From assembly GCA_934177555.1 (NCBI GenBank), contig CAKPPL010000017.1, forward strand, positions 1 to 18,474: a stretch of 18,474 nt of DNA, written 5' to 3'. The notes below the pieces were generated by a model that saw only the letters and a program-made list of their open reading frames with translations, had not been told where the DNA came from and did not search any database. The stretch is from an uncultured Clostridia bacterium (lineage in GTDB: Bacteria > Bacillota > Clostridia > TANB77 > CAG-508). Below are positions 5,842 through 14,313 of the stretch, one piece after another; within the stretch, counting starts at the first letter, position 1, and every line of letters begins with the position of its first letter. The position numbers and the translations under genes are program-made.

Positions 5842-8800
5842 TTATCCAAATAAGCTTAATTGATTACTTTGACTCATTCCTTCTAAACATCCAAATTGTT
5901 TTAATAATTCAGTAACTGAATCTCCTATTTTTGAACGTATTTTCATATCATCTATAGACATAAATTTTTCTTTTTCTCTCGCTTTTACTATACTCTCTGC
6001 TGCTACTCCTCCAAGTCCTGCTATACTATTTAGTGGTGGTCTTAAATACTCACCTTCAATTTTGAATTTTTTCGCATCAGATTTATATAAGTCTATTGGT
6101 AAAAATTTAAAACCTCTTTCATACATTTCTAATACAATTTCCAAATCGTCATACATATCTTTGTCTTTTGGTGTTGCATTATTTCCTAACATTTCAATTT
6201 CTTTCATTTTATTTTTTACTTTTTCTTTTCCATTTATCATTACTTCTGCATCAAATGCTTTTGCTCTTATTGAATAATATGCTGCATAATATGCTAATGG
6301 AATATGAACTTTAAACCATGCTATTCTAAATGCATTTGTTACATAAGCTGCAGCATGTGCTTTAGGAAACATGTATTTTATTTTCTCACATGATTTTACA
6401 TACCAATCCGGAACATCATATTCTTTCATTATTTCTTTAAATCCATTCCATTTTTCCGGATCTTTTAATGCTTTTCCTTTACGTACTGTTTCCATTATTT
6501 TAAATGCTTTATCTGGTGGTAAACCTTTCTTCATTAAATAAACCATAATATCATCACGACAACATATTGCCTCTCTTAATGTTACTATACCTTGTTCTAT
6601 TAATGTTTGAGCATTTCCTAACCATACATCTGTACCATGTGATAATCCTGATAAACGTATAAGTTCATCAAATGTTGTTGGATGTGTATCCACAAGCATG
6701 CCTCTTGCAAATTTTGTACCATATTCTGGTATTCCAAATGTTCCAACTTCTGAATGAATTTGTTCAGGAGTTACTCCCAATGCCTCTGTAGAATTAAATA
6801 TTGACATTGTTTCTTTATCATCTAATGGAATTTCTGTTGGTGCTATTCCAGTTAAATCTTGTAACATACGAATTACTGTCGGATCATCGTGTCCTAGTAT
6901 ATCAAGTTTTAATAAATTCCCATCTATTGAGTGATAGTCAAAATGTGTTGTTATTATATCTGAATTTGGATCATCTGCTGGATGTTGTACTGGTGTAAAT
7001 TCATATATTTCTCTTCCTTTTGGAACTACTATTATTCCTCCTGGATGTTGTCCAGTTGTTCTTTTTATCCCTGTACATCCAACTGATAAACGAGCTATTT
7101 CAGCTTTATTTACAGGAATATTTCTTTCTTCAAAATATTTTTTCACATATCCAAAAGCTGTTTTATCTGCTACTGTACCTACTGTACCTGCTTTAAATGT
7201 TGTACCTTTTCCAAATATTACTTCTGTATATTTATGTGCTTTTGCTTGGTATTCTCCTGAGAAGTTTAAATCTATATCTGGCTCTTTATCTCCATTGAAT
7301 CCTAAGAAAGTTTCAAATGGTATATCCATTCCATCTTTGGCTAATTTATGTCCACATTTTGGACAATCTTTATCTGGTAAGTCAAAACCATTTCCTATTC
7401 CATAATCTGTAAAATCCGAATATTTACAATTTGGGCATCTATAATGTGGTTGTAACGAATTTACTTCTGTTATACCTGTCATAAATGCTACCAAAGATGA
7501 ACCTACAGAACCTCTAGACCCTACAATATATCCATCTTCATTTGATTTCCATACTAATTTTTGGGCTATTATATACATTACTGAATAACCATTACTTATA
7601 ATTGAATTTAGCTCTTTATCTAATCTTGTTTGAACAATTTCTGGTAATGGATCTCCATATAATTCGTGTGCTTTTTTATATGCTATATTTTTAATATCTT
7701 CTTCACACCCTGGTATATGTGGTGGACATTTTTCAGGTGATATTGGGTCTATTCTATCACACATATCTGAAATCTTATTTGTATTTGTTACAACAACTTC
7801 ATATGCTTTTTCTTCTCCAAGATAACTAAATTCTTTTAGCATTTCTTCAGTTGTTCTTAAATATAATGGTGCTTGTTCATCTGCATCTTTATATCCTTGT
7901 CCTGCTTCTAATATACGTCTATATATTTCATCTTGTGGGTCCATAAAATGTACATCACATGTAGCTACAACTAACTTATTTAATTTTTCACCTAATTCTA
8001 CAATTTTACGGTTTATATCTTTTAAGTAATCTCTATCTGGAACTTTTCCATCCCTTACTAAGAATTCATTATTTCCTATTGGCTGGATTTCTAGATAATC
8101 ATAGTCTCTAGCTATATTTTCTATTTCTTCATCTGATTTTCCAAGTTCTATTGCTTGATATAATTCTCCTGCTTCACATGCGCTTCCAAGGATTAATCCT
8201 TCTGAATATTTTTTGTATAAACTTTTTAATATACGTGGTTTCTTATAAAAATAATGTAAATGTGATAATGAAACTAATTTATATAAGTTTCTTAATCCAA
8301 TATAATTTTTAGCTAAAATTATAGCATGATATGTATTTAATTTTTTATATTCTTCTTTTTTTGCTTCTTCATCTCTTCCTATTGTGTCTATTTCTTCAAC
8401 TGTTGTAACTCCTCTGTCTTTTAACTTTTGTATCATTACATTAAATACTTTAACTGTTGTGTCTACATCATCTAATGCTCTATGTGCTACTTCAACTACT
8501 ATTCCTAATTCATCTGCAATTTTTCCTAATTTATATTTTTTCATATTTGGGAATATATCTTTTGCAAGTGTTAATGTATCTATAACTGTATAATCAAATT
8601 CATATCCTAATACTTTAGCATTTTGCTTTAAAAAGCCAACATCAAATTTTGCATTATGTGCAACTATTATTGAATCTCCTAAAAATTCTAATATTTTAGG
8701 AAATACTTTATCTATTGTTTCTGCATCTTTTACCATATCATCTGTTATATTTGTTACTTCTACAACTCTTTGTGGTATTGGCTTTTCTGGATTTACAAAA

Positions 8801-10677
8801 CAACTAAATTCATCTATTACTTCTCCATTTTTTACTTTCATTATTCCTACTTCTGTAATTTTTTCCGTAACTGCTGAAAATCCTGTTGTTTCTAAATCTA
8901 GTACACAATATGTTGTATCTATTGGCTGACCTTTTGCATTACTTACTGAGTTTTCTTTATCTGGTGCTAGATATGCTTCTACACCATATATTACTTTCAT
9001 GTCTTGATTATCTCTACCTAATAAATGATATGCTTCTGGAAATGCTTGTACAACTCCATGATCTGTTATTGCTATTGACTTCATTCCCCATTTCATTGCT
9101 CTTTTTATTAAATCTGTAGCAGATGTCATTGCATCCATTTGACTCATTTTAGTATGCATATGTAGCTCTACTCTTTTTACCTGTGAATTATCCATTCTTG
9201 TAACTTTAGGCATTGGTTCTGACACTATTATCGTATTAGCCATTACTGTTAATTCATTTGAAAAAGCATCCATTTGTGCTTTTCCTGCTAATTTAATTGC
9301 AGGTACACTCTTTAATCTTTTTATTATCTTTTTAGCGTTATTTCCTGGTAAAAATGCTTTGCATGTCATTGTACTTGAACCATCATATATGTCTATACTT
9401 AATATTACTTTTCCTGTTTTTGTTTCTTTATCTTCCATTGATTGTATTTCACCATCTATACATACACTACCTGATTCAGCATTTAAGTCTGCTATTTTTA
9501 CTAATGGATCTTTTATAATTGGTGATGAACCAAGTATTAATGGTGATGTTTCATCTTCTTCTGGCAATGGTGGTAAATTTTCGTCTGTAATTTCTGAAAT
9601 TATATTAGACATTACTGTTATATCTCCAGCAAAACTATCAAATCCAGCTTTTCCCGTCGTTTTTATTGCTTTTGCTGATTTTATTTTTTCTAATACCTCA
9701 TTTCCTTTTGATATATCTTCTGCAAATGATTTACATGTTATTATTCCTGTTCCATCAAATATTTCAAATATTAACATTCCTTTTCCAGATTTAGTTTCCC
9801 TACATTCACTATTTACTATTCTTCCTTCTAGTGTTATTCTTCCTGAATTTGCATCTATATCTTTTATTTTTAGTTTTTTCTCTTTTGCTTTTGATGGTTT
9901 TCCAAAAATTATATTTTCTGATTGTTCTAATTCTTGTGAATATTCTTCTGGTACATATCCCATCTCATCTCCTACTGACATATAATCTGCATCATTATAT
10001 GGTCCTTGTGGAATTGGTGGAAGCTCCTCTGAATTACTATACTCATTCTCTTTATTTTGTGAATTATATTGTTCTTCTTGGTGCGTCCTTATTGCAATTC
10101 CTCTCATTGCTTCTTGTACTGCTTGATGTTCTATTTCTTCTTTTTTGTCTTTTATTGCCTTTATTTCTTGTTCTGTTATTTTTTCTTGTATGTTTACTGT
10201 ATATTTTCTTCCAAATAAATTATAAATTACATTTTCTAATTCTCTATCAAGTTTTCTTGCTTTTAAGAATTCTGCTCCTTTAATTCTCATGTAAACATTT
10301 ATTTCTTTTTCTGTAACATCAAGAGTACTTTTTAATAGTAATAATGGTCTCATTAATGGATATTTATGTGCCATATAACAAATTAGATTTTCCCATTCTG
10401 TTTCTATACTCTTTATATATACTCCATTTGCATAACTTATTATCATATGCACTTGTCCAAATTGAAATCTTTCTCTTAAAAACTTCTCAAAATACCAAAT
10501 TTCTTTTATTTCTATATATTCTTTTGCTTCCATAGATATTTCTAATGAATTCATTTTTTTTAATAAATTCATTTTACTAATTTCTGCATCAATTATATTA
10601 CTATTTGTTTTATAATCACTAAATACATCCCCTATTTTTCTACTTTTCTTTTCATTTTTTGCTATATTTTCTGCCAA
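5842..10677 (-). CDS. polC: DNA polymerase III alpha subunit, Gram-positive PolC, with duplicated OB fold
   Basis: This is the replicative polymerase of low-GC Gram-positives, carrying its own proofreading exonuclease. Numbering from the upstream GTG at 10686, an N-terminal domain (about 1-170) is followed by a charged linker, two homologous OB-fold domains (272-365 and 396-490), and a PHP domain starting at VELHMHTKMSQMDA (506-519). Inserted in the PHP domain is a DEDDh exonuclease: LDLETTG (596-602), VAHNAKFD (675-682) and HRALDDVD (735-742). The palm has a CPNC/CPKC zinc site (1084-1111) and PDIDLNFSG (1136-1144) with the catalytic aspartates. The C-terminus is QLSLFG. Length is about 1611, against about 1440 in Bacillus; the extra OB fold accounts for most of this. 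I prefer TTG 10677, which has AGAAGG/AAGGTGA at proper spacing. GTG 10686 overlaps that site. Confidence 0.96.
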   Translation of the reverse strand: MAENIAKNEKKSRKIGDVFSDYKTNSNIIDAEISKMNLLKKMNSLEISMEAKEYIEIKEIWYFEKFLRERFQFGQVHMIISYANGVYIKSIETEWENLICYMAHKYPLMRPLLLLKSTLDVTEKEINVYMRIKGAEFLKARKLDRELENVIYNLFGRKYTVNIQEKITEQEIKAIKDKKEEIEHQAVQEAMRGIAIRTHQEEQYNSQNKENEYSNSEELPPIPQGPYNDADYMSVGDEMGYVPEEYSQELEQSENIIFGKPSKAKEKKLKIKDIDANSGRITLEGRIVNSECRETKSGKGMLIFEIFDGTGIITCKSFAEDISKGNEVLEKIKSAKAIKTTGKAGFDSFAGDITVMSNIISEITDENLPPLPEEDETSPLILGSSPIIKDPLVKIADLNAESGSVCIDGEIQSMEDKETKTGKVILSIDIYDGSSTMTCKAFLPGNNAKKIIKRLKSVPAIKLAGKAQMDAFSNELTVMANTIIVSEPMPKVTRMDNSQVKRVELHMHTKMSQMDAMTSATDLIKRAMKWGMKSIAITDHGVVQAFPEAYHLLGRDNQDMKVIYGVEAYLAPDKENSVSNAKGQPIDTTYCVLDLETTGFSAVTEKITEVGIMKVKNGEVIDEFSCFVNPEKPIPQRVVEVTNITDDMVKDAETIDKVFPKILEFLGDSIIVAHNAKFDVGFLKQNAKVLGYEFDYTVIDTLTLAKDIFPNMKKYKLGKIADELGIVVEVAHRALDDVDTTVKVFNVMIQKLKDRGVTTVEEIDTIGRDEEAKKEEYKKLNTYHAIILAKNYIGLRNLYKLVSLSHLHYFYKKPRILKSLYKKYSEGLILGSACEAGELYQAIELGKSDEEIENIARDYDYLEIQPIGNNEFLVRDGKVPDRDYLKDINRKIVELGEKLNKLVVATCDVHFMDPQDEIYRRILEAGQGYKDADEQAPLYLRTTEEMLKEFSYLGEEKAYEVVVTNTNKISDMCDRIDPISPEKCPPHIPGCEEDIKNIAYKKAHELYGDPLPEIVQTRLDKELNSIISNGYSVMYIIAQKLVWKSNEDGYIVGSRGSVGSSLVAFMTGITEVNSLQPHYRCPNCKYSDFTDYGIGNGFDLPDKDCPKCGHKLAKDGMDIPFETFLGFNGDKEPDIDLNFSGEYQAKAHKYTEVIFGKGTTFKAGTVGTVADKTAFGYVKKYFEERNIPVNKAEIARLSVGCTGIKRTTGQHPGGIIVVPKGREIYEFTPVQHPADDPNSDIITTHFDYHSIDGNLLKLDILGHDDPTVIRMLQDLTGIAPTEIPLDDKETMSIFNSTEALGVTPEQIHSEVGTFGIPEYGTKFARGMLVDTHPTTFDELIRLSGLSHGTDVWLGNAQTLIEQGIVTLREAICCRDDIMVYLMKKGLPPDKAFKIMETVRKGKALKDPEKWNGFKEIMKEYDVPDWYVKSCEKIKYMFPKAHAAAYVTNAFRIAWFKVHIPLAYYAAYYSIRAKAFDAEVMINGKEKVKNKMKEIEMLGNNATPKDKDMYDDLEIVLEMYERGFKFLPIDLYKSDAKKFKIEGEYLRPPLNSIAGLGGVAAESIVKAREKEKFMSIDDMKIRSKIGDSVTELLKQFGCLEGMSQSNQLSLFG
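9217..9873 (-). repeat. Tandem OB-fold duplication within polC
   Basis: Two copies, encoded at 9592-9873 and 9217-9501, are joined by a Pro/Glu-rich linker. Aligned landmarks in copy one and copy two: DIDANSGRITLEGRI and DLNAESGSVCIDGEI; ETKSGKGMLIFEIFDGTG and ETKTGKVILSIDIYDGSS; ITCKSF and MTCKAF; GKAGFDSFAGDITVM and GKAQMDAFSNELTVM. The similarity is too extensive to be chance. It most likely arose by internal duplication of the OB domain, with considerable later divergence. Confidence 0.85.
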
Positions 10678-10713
10678 CCATTTCACCTTCTATGTTTTGT
10701 TTTTTCTTTATAT

Positions 10714-10742
10714 ATTTTACTCTAAACACAAAAAAATAGCAA
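10714..10742 (-). promoter_or_regulatory. Candidate sigma-A promoter of polC
   Basis: On the minus strand, TTGCTA (10737-10742) and TAAAAT (10714-10719) are 17 bp apart, giving a start near 10707 and a leader of about 30 nt. The -35 box lies inside the hairpin at 10730-10759. Confidence 0.5.
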
Positions 10743-10759
10743 GTAACACTTACTATTTT
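10730..10759 (-). terminator. Minus-strand intrinsic terminator-like hairpin upstream of polC
   Basis: On the minus strand, AAAATAGTAAGT, a GTT loop and ACTTGCTATTTT form a 12-bp stem with one G-U pair, ending in seven T. On the plus strand the G-U pair becomes a C-A mismatch, so the hairpin is built for minus-strand RNA. The nearest gene upstream on that strand is beyond 11222, which has its own terminator. It may block antisense read-through or act as a leader attenuator. Confidence 0.5.
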
Positions 10760-10836
10760 AATTTGTATTATCGTTTCAATGTTTTTCATTGTTTTATCAA
10801 ATACTTTTTAAGGTTATAATCTTTTTATTCTCCGGG

Positions 10837-10842
10837 TATAAT
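10837..10842 (+). promoter_or_regulatory. Candidate -10 box of the ribbon-helix-helix gene
   Basis: TATAAT at 10837-10842 lies 27 bases before the start codon at 10870. The -35 region 17 bp upstream (TTATAA, 10814-10819) is poor. A second TATAAT at 10815-10820 is also possible. The stretch 10760-10869 otherwise holds a short inverted repeat, CAATG-TTTTT-CATTG (10777-10791), which could be an operator. Confidence 0.4.
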
Positions 10843-10869
10843 AATTTCATATTAAATAGAGGTGTAAAT

Positions 10870-11205
10870 ATGAATGTATTAGATAGATTTTGGAAAAAAT
10901 CAGAATTAGTTCAAAAAACTATTGAAATAGAGAGTTCTCTTTATGATAAAGTAGAATATCTAGCAGATAATGTATATGATGCTTCTGCTAGTAAAATTGT
11001 TAATGCTTGTATTGATGAACTTATTGAAAAAGAAAATATCGTTATTTATCCTAAAGAAGATAATGAGCTTTTTACAAAACATTCTTTAATTCTTAGACAA
11101 AATTCTTTAGATAATTTAAATAAATTAAAAGAAAAATATGGTATTTCAATTTATAAATTAATACACATTTCTTTAAAAAATGTATTAGATGATATTAAAA
11201 TGTAA
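10870..11205 (+). CDS. Small protein with two ribbon-helix-helix-like motifs
   Basis: This 111-residue protein has no membrane segment. Residues 15-54 (QKTIEIESSLYDKVEYLADN, then SASKIVNACIDELIE) show the strand, helix, turn, helix pattern of Arc/MetJ/CopG DNA-binding proteins. Residues 71-108 (SLILRQNSLDNLNKLKEKYG, then SIYKLIHISLKNVLDDI) repeat it. One chain may therefore supply both halves of the usual RHH dimer. ATG 10870 is chosen because GAGGTG precedes it at normal spacing; an upstream in-frame ATG at 10789 has no ribosome site and its extra residues look non-coding. The gene is divergent from polC and convergent with the 11222-11491 gene. It is probably a transcriptional regulator, possibly autoregulatory. 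No toxin partner is adjacent. Confidence 0.75.
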   Translation: MNVLDRFWKKSELVQKTIEIESSLYDKVEYLADNVYDASASKIVNACIDELIEKENIVIYPKEDNELFTKHSLILRQNSLDNLNKLKEKYGISIYKLIHISLKNVLDDIKM

Positions 11206-11240
11206 AAAATTTCAGTTATTATCAAATAACTGAAATTTTT
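11205..11240. terminator. Bidirectional terminator with perfect 16-bp stem
   Basis: AAAAATTTCAGTTATT (11205-11220), a 4-base loop, and its exact complement (11225-11240) form a perfect hairpin ending in T runs on both strands. It overlaps the stop codon of the plus-strand gene (11203-11205). It also contains the last codons and stop (11222-11224) of the minus-strand gene. Confidence 0.88.
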
Positions 11241-11491
11241 ACTTTTGTATCAATATTATCATCTAAATAAATATTCATAACATTTTTTATGTTTTGAATA
11301 TATCTTATTGTATTTAGATTTATAACAATAAAATTCAAATTTTGAGTATTTCTAAAATAAATTTTATCTTCAATAATTTGATATGTATAATTTTGCATCT
11401 CCATTTTTTGCAATATTTCATTATCAACTTCTACAACTATATCTCTTCCTTTATTATCATCCATAACTTTTAAAAATTGATTTTTCTTCAT
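11222..11491 (-). CDS. Small protein of unknown function
   Basis: This 89-residue soluble protein is not recognised. It looks strand-rich: DIVVEVDNEIL (17-27), YTYQIIEDKIYFRN (35-48), NFIVINLNTIRYIQN (53-67) and MNIYLDDNIDTKVKIS (72-87). That pattern could make a small beta-barrel, but this is a guess. The start is supported by GGGAGA seven or so bases upstream. It begins 10 bp after the ddl stop, so it is probably co-transcribed with ddl. Its last five codons and stop are part of the terminator hairpin at 11205-11240. Confidence 0.75.
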   Translation of the reverse strand: MKKNQFLKVMDDNKGRDIVVEVDNEILQKMEMQNYTYQIIEDKIYFRNTQNLNFIVINLNTIRYIQNIKNVMNIYLDDNIDTKVKISVI

Positions 11492-11501
11492 AACTTTCTC
11501 C

Positions 11502-12509
11502 CTATTTTTTAGAATCTATTGCATTTTTTATAAGTTTATCTAAAAGTTCTGCATATTTTATTCCAACTGCTTCAAATAATTTTGGATACATACTAATTTT
11601 TGTAAAACCTGGCATTGTATTTATTTCATTTATAAATATATTTTGAGTATCATTTTCAATAAAGAAATCTACTCTTGATAATCCCTTCCCATCTATTGCT
11701 TTAAATGCTTTTACAGCAAGTTTTCTGATTTGTTCTATTTGCACTTCTTCAATATCTGCAGGTATTATTGTTTTTGAATCTGGTATATTATATTTTGCAT
11801 CAAAACTATAGAATTCTTCTGCTGATACTATTTCTCCAACTGTTGATGCAATAACATTTTTATCATCTAATACAGCACATTCTACTTCTCTTCCTATAAC
11901 CCCTTGTTCTACCAATATTTTATTATCATATTGTCCTGCATTTTCAATAGCAATTTTTAATTCTTCTTCATTAGTAGCTTTTTTTACTCCTACTGATGAA
12001 CCTGAATTAGAAGGTTTTACAAACATAGGATATTTTAATTTTGATGTAATTTTCTTTAAATCTAATTTTTCTTCTTCAAACTCTTCAGTTATTATTTTAT
12101 ATTCTTCATTTACTTTTTTTATATAAATATATGGAGTTTGATTTATTTTAGCTTTTTCAAAAATTGCTTTTGTATATACTTTATCCATTCCAACACTTGA
12201 TGCTAATACTCCACATCCTACATATGGAACTTGAAACATTTCTAGTAATCCTTGTATTGTTCCATCTTCTCCTCCTAGCCCATGTAAAACTGGAAATACC
12301 ACATCTAATTCTTTCAAATACCATACTAAATTATAAATTTCTTCTTTATTTTCACCTTTTACTTCAAACCATTTTCCATATTTATTTATAAATATTTCGT
12401 GTATTTCATATTTATTTTTATCTAAATTCTCTATTACTGAATTAGCTGACATCTTAGATACTTCATGTTCTGTTGATGTTCCACCATAAATAACACCTAA
12501 TTTTATCAT
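11502..12509 (-). CDS. ddl: D-alanine--D-alanine ligase
   Basis: This 335-residue ATP-grasp enzyme joins two D-alanines for the peptidoglycan stem peptide in the cytosol. Family signatures: GGTSTEHEVS (9-18), HGLGGEDGTIQG (76-87), FVKPSNSGSSVGV (163-175), FYSFDAKY (233-240) and the metal-binding VDFFIEN with FINEINTMPGFT (292-303). By alignment with E. coli DdlB, the Glu14, Ser171, Tyr240 triad is intact. The omega-loop tyrosine favours D-Ala-D-Ala over D-Ala-D-Lac products. Length is normal for the family. The start at 12509 has AAAGGA 11 bases upstream. It follows an unrelated gene by 72 bp, where I see no convincing promoter or terminator, so read-through from the surface-protein genes is possible. 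Confidence 0.96.
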   Translation of the reverse strand: MIKLGVIYGGTSTEHEVSKMSANSVIENLDKNKYEIHEIFINKYGKWFEVKGENKEEIYNLVWYLKELDVVFPVLHGLGGEDGTIQGLLEMFQVPYVGCGVLASSVGMDKVYTKAIFEKAKINQTPYIYIKKVNEEYKIITEEFEEEKLDLKKITSKLKYPMFVKPSNSGSSVGVKKATNEEELKIAIENAGQYDNKILVEQGVIGREVECAVLDDKNVIASTVGEIVSAEEFYSFDAKYNIPDSKTIIPADIEEVQIEQIRKLAVKAFKAIDGKGLSRVDFFIENDTQNIFINEINTMPGFTKISMYPKLFEAVGIKYAELLDKLIKNAIDSKK

Positions 12510-12581
12510 ATATGCTTCATTCCTTTCAATTATTATTTATATTTTAATATATATGTTACAAATTTTTATTTATTATCAGTT

Positions 12582-13493
12582 TTAAATTTTTTTCATTGGT
12601 GCTATTTCATATTTTACATCAAAAATATTGAATTTTTCTATTTCATTTGTTGATAGATAATCTAAATATATATCTAATTGATCCAAGTTTTTACATGCTG
12701 TAATTACTGCAGGATTTAATAAATTATTCCATGCAAGTTCTAATGCTAAATCTAAACATTTTACTAATGAAGCATTTTCTTTGTATTTCATTAAGTTAAA
12801 AGCTTCCCTAAATCTTGCAATTACTGCATTTTTATATCTAGATAATGGTACTGTATATTTGGTTTCAATTATATCTTTATAATTATTATACTTATCTTTA
12901 TTTCTTTCTAATGTAAACTTCAATTCTTCTACTGTATATGGTAATATAACTTTACCTTTTTTTTCTGAAATGATTAAAGAATTATTATCTTTTATTTCTT
13001 CTTCATCTTTTGTCGGCTCTAATTCTTCTATTTTATCAATAATATTTTCTGTTTTAACTGTTTCTGTTATTGCATCAGATACATTAAAATTACAAAACTC
13101 TATATAATACCCAAAAAAATCTTCTACATTTAAGTCATTACTTTTTATTTTTGAGTTATTTTCATCATAAATATTATTAAATTTTTGTATTTCTACTGTT
13201 TTTTCTAAATTTATTTGAGTTAATATTTCTTCTATTTCTTTTTGTAATATATCTAATAATTTTATATTATCACTACTTGCATCTAGTGCCTTTTTTATAT
13301 TCTCTAGTACTGAAAATAATTTATCTGAATCTTTTACATCTTGTAATTTATCAATGAAATCAGAAATTTTATTCAAACATATAAGAAGTGTATCTCTTTT
13401 TTTCATCTCTAATTCTTTATGATTTTTTATTTCTGTAATATAATTTGTGCATTGCAATTTTAAATTTTCATTATCATTTGTCTCATATAACAT
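12582..13493 (-). CDS. Helical protein of unknown function in the surface-protein operon
   Basis: This 303-residue protein has no signal peptide or membrane helix, and I do not recognise it. The N-terminal half (about 5-110) is strongly helical with coiled-coil-like heptads (CLNKISDFIDKLQDV, ILQKEIEEILTQINLE). An acidic linker at about 145-185 (EELEPTKDEEEIKDN) leads to a C-terminal helical domain (about 190-290), with KYNNYKDIIETKYTVPL and ALELAWNNLLNPAVITAC. I chose ATG 13493, preceded by AAAGGAG at 7-base spacing. An earlier ATG at 13526 overlaps the upstream gene and has no site. The upstream gene's stop is 19 bases before this start, so translation is probably coupled. It may be a cytosolic partner of the two exported proteins upstream. 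Confidence 0.8.
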   Translation of the reverse strand: MLYETNDNENLKLQCTNYITEIKNHKELEMKKRDTLLICLNKISDFIDKLQDVKDSDKLFSVLENIKKALDASSDNIKLLDILQKEIEEILTQINLEKTVEIQKFNNIYDENNSKIKSNDLNVEDFFGYYIEFCNFNVSDAITETVKTENIIDKIEELEPTKDEEEIKDNNSLIISEKKGKVILPYTVEELKFTLERNKDKYNNYKDIIETKYTVPLSRYKNAVIARFREAFNLMKYKENASLVKCLDLALELAWNNLLNPAVITACKNLDQLDIYLDYLSTNEIEKFNIFDVKYEIAPMKKI

Positions 13494-13512
13494 ATTGTTT
13501 CTCCTTTCTCTA

Positions 13513-14289
13513 TCATTCTGAAACAATAATATCTGTATTTAAAATTATTGTATTATTAGAATCTTTTTTTAGAAAGTCTATACAATAATTAGAATTTTTT
13601 TCTAAAGTAACTGATATTTTTCTTTTATTTTCTGAATTTGTTATAATTGTATTTTGTAATAATTCATTATTAGTATCTAAAATAACTTTTGTATTATCAT
13701 ATGTAATATTTAGTGGAACATCTAAATCTCTAGTTGTTATATATAGTTTTGCATAATCTTCATCTTCAATATTTTCTAAATTTGTTTCATATAAACTTAC
13801 ATTTTGTGAATATATTTTAAATATTGCACTTAATTCCTTTTCATATGGTTCTATCGATTTTGCTACTATCTCTACTTCGATAAACTCATCTTTTGAAATA
13901 GATTTTAATGGATTTAAATCTATTTCAATTTGTTTTTCTGTTTTTAAGTTTTGTGTTAGTGTACCTTCTTTTTCTCCCGATATTACCATATTTATTCCAT
14001 CTGTTTTACAAACAGCTGAAAATTCGTATTTTATATCTTCTGATGTTATTCTTAATTCATCCTCATAATTTTGTAAGTTTATAGAAATTTTGTATTTGCT
14101 TTTTCCATCCCAATCATATAATTCATATGTTTTATTATCTGTTGTTAATACATTACTTTTAAAATAAAAATCTTTTGGACTTTGTATATGTATTTCTGAT
14201 ATTCGTATTACATATTTAGAAAAAGAATATGCAGTAATTAAGCATAATATTAAAATTGATATTATAAAAACTGGACTTATTTTTTTCAT
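13513..14289 (-). CDS. Exported or membrane-anchored protein of unknown function
   Basis: This 258-residue protein has a short basic N-terminus and one hydrophobic helix (about residues 6-22), ending in AYSFSKYV. That ending resembles signal regions of SipW-processed or TasA-like surface proteins in Firmicutes, but no clear family can be assigned. The rest is strand-rich and probably one or two beta-sandwich domains outside the membrane (ISINLQNYEDELRITSED, IEVEIVAKSIEPYEKELSA, ISVTLEKNSNYCID). The start has a strong AAAGGAGGG 11 bases upstream. It begins 24 bp after the large YGGG-repeat gene, in the same operon. Together they suggest a surface-structure module. Confidence 0.8.
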   Translation of the reverse strand: MKKISPVFIISILILCLITAYSFSKYVIRISEIHIQSPKDFYFKSNVLTTDNKTYELYDWDGKSKYKISINLQNYEDELRITSEDIKYEFSAVCKTDGINMVISGEKEGTLTQNLKTEKQIEIDLNPLKSISKDEFIEVEIVAKSIEPYEKELSAIFKIYSQNVSLYETNLENIEDEDYAKLYITTRDLDVPLNITYDNTKVILDTNNELLQNTIITNSENKRKISVTLEKNSNYCIDFLKKDSNNTIILNTDIIVSE

Positions 14290-14313
14290 TATTGCATATC
14301 CCTCCTTTTCTAA

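Noticed and set aside
10789..10869. Longer N-terminus for the RHH gene
   Set aside because: There is no ribosome site before ATG 10789. The region holds the candidate promoter, and the extra residues look like non-coding AT-rich translation.
11502..12509. Vancomycin-type D-Ala-D-Lac ligase
   Set aside because: The omega-loop tyrosine (AKY) and the Glu-Ser-Tyr triad match D-Ala-D-Ala ligases, and no vanH or vanX partners are nearby.
13494..13526. Longer start (ATG 13526) for the 12582 gene
   Set aside because: It overlaps the upstream gene and has no Shine-Dalgarno; ATG 13493 has AAAGGAG at 7 bases.
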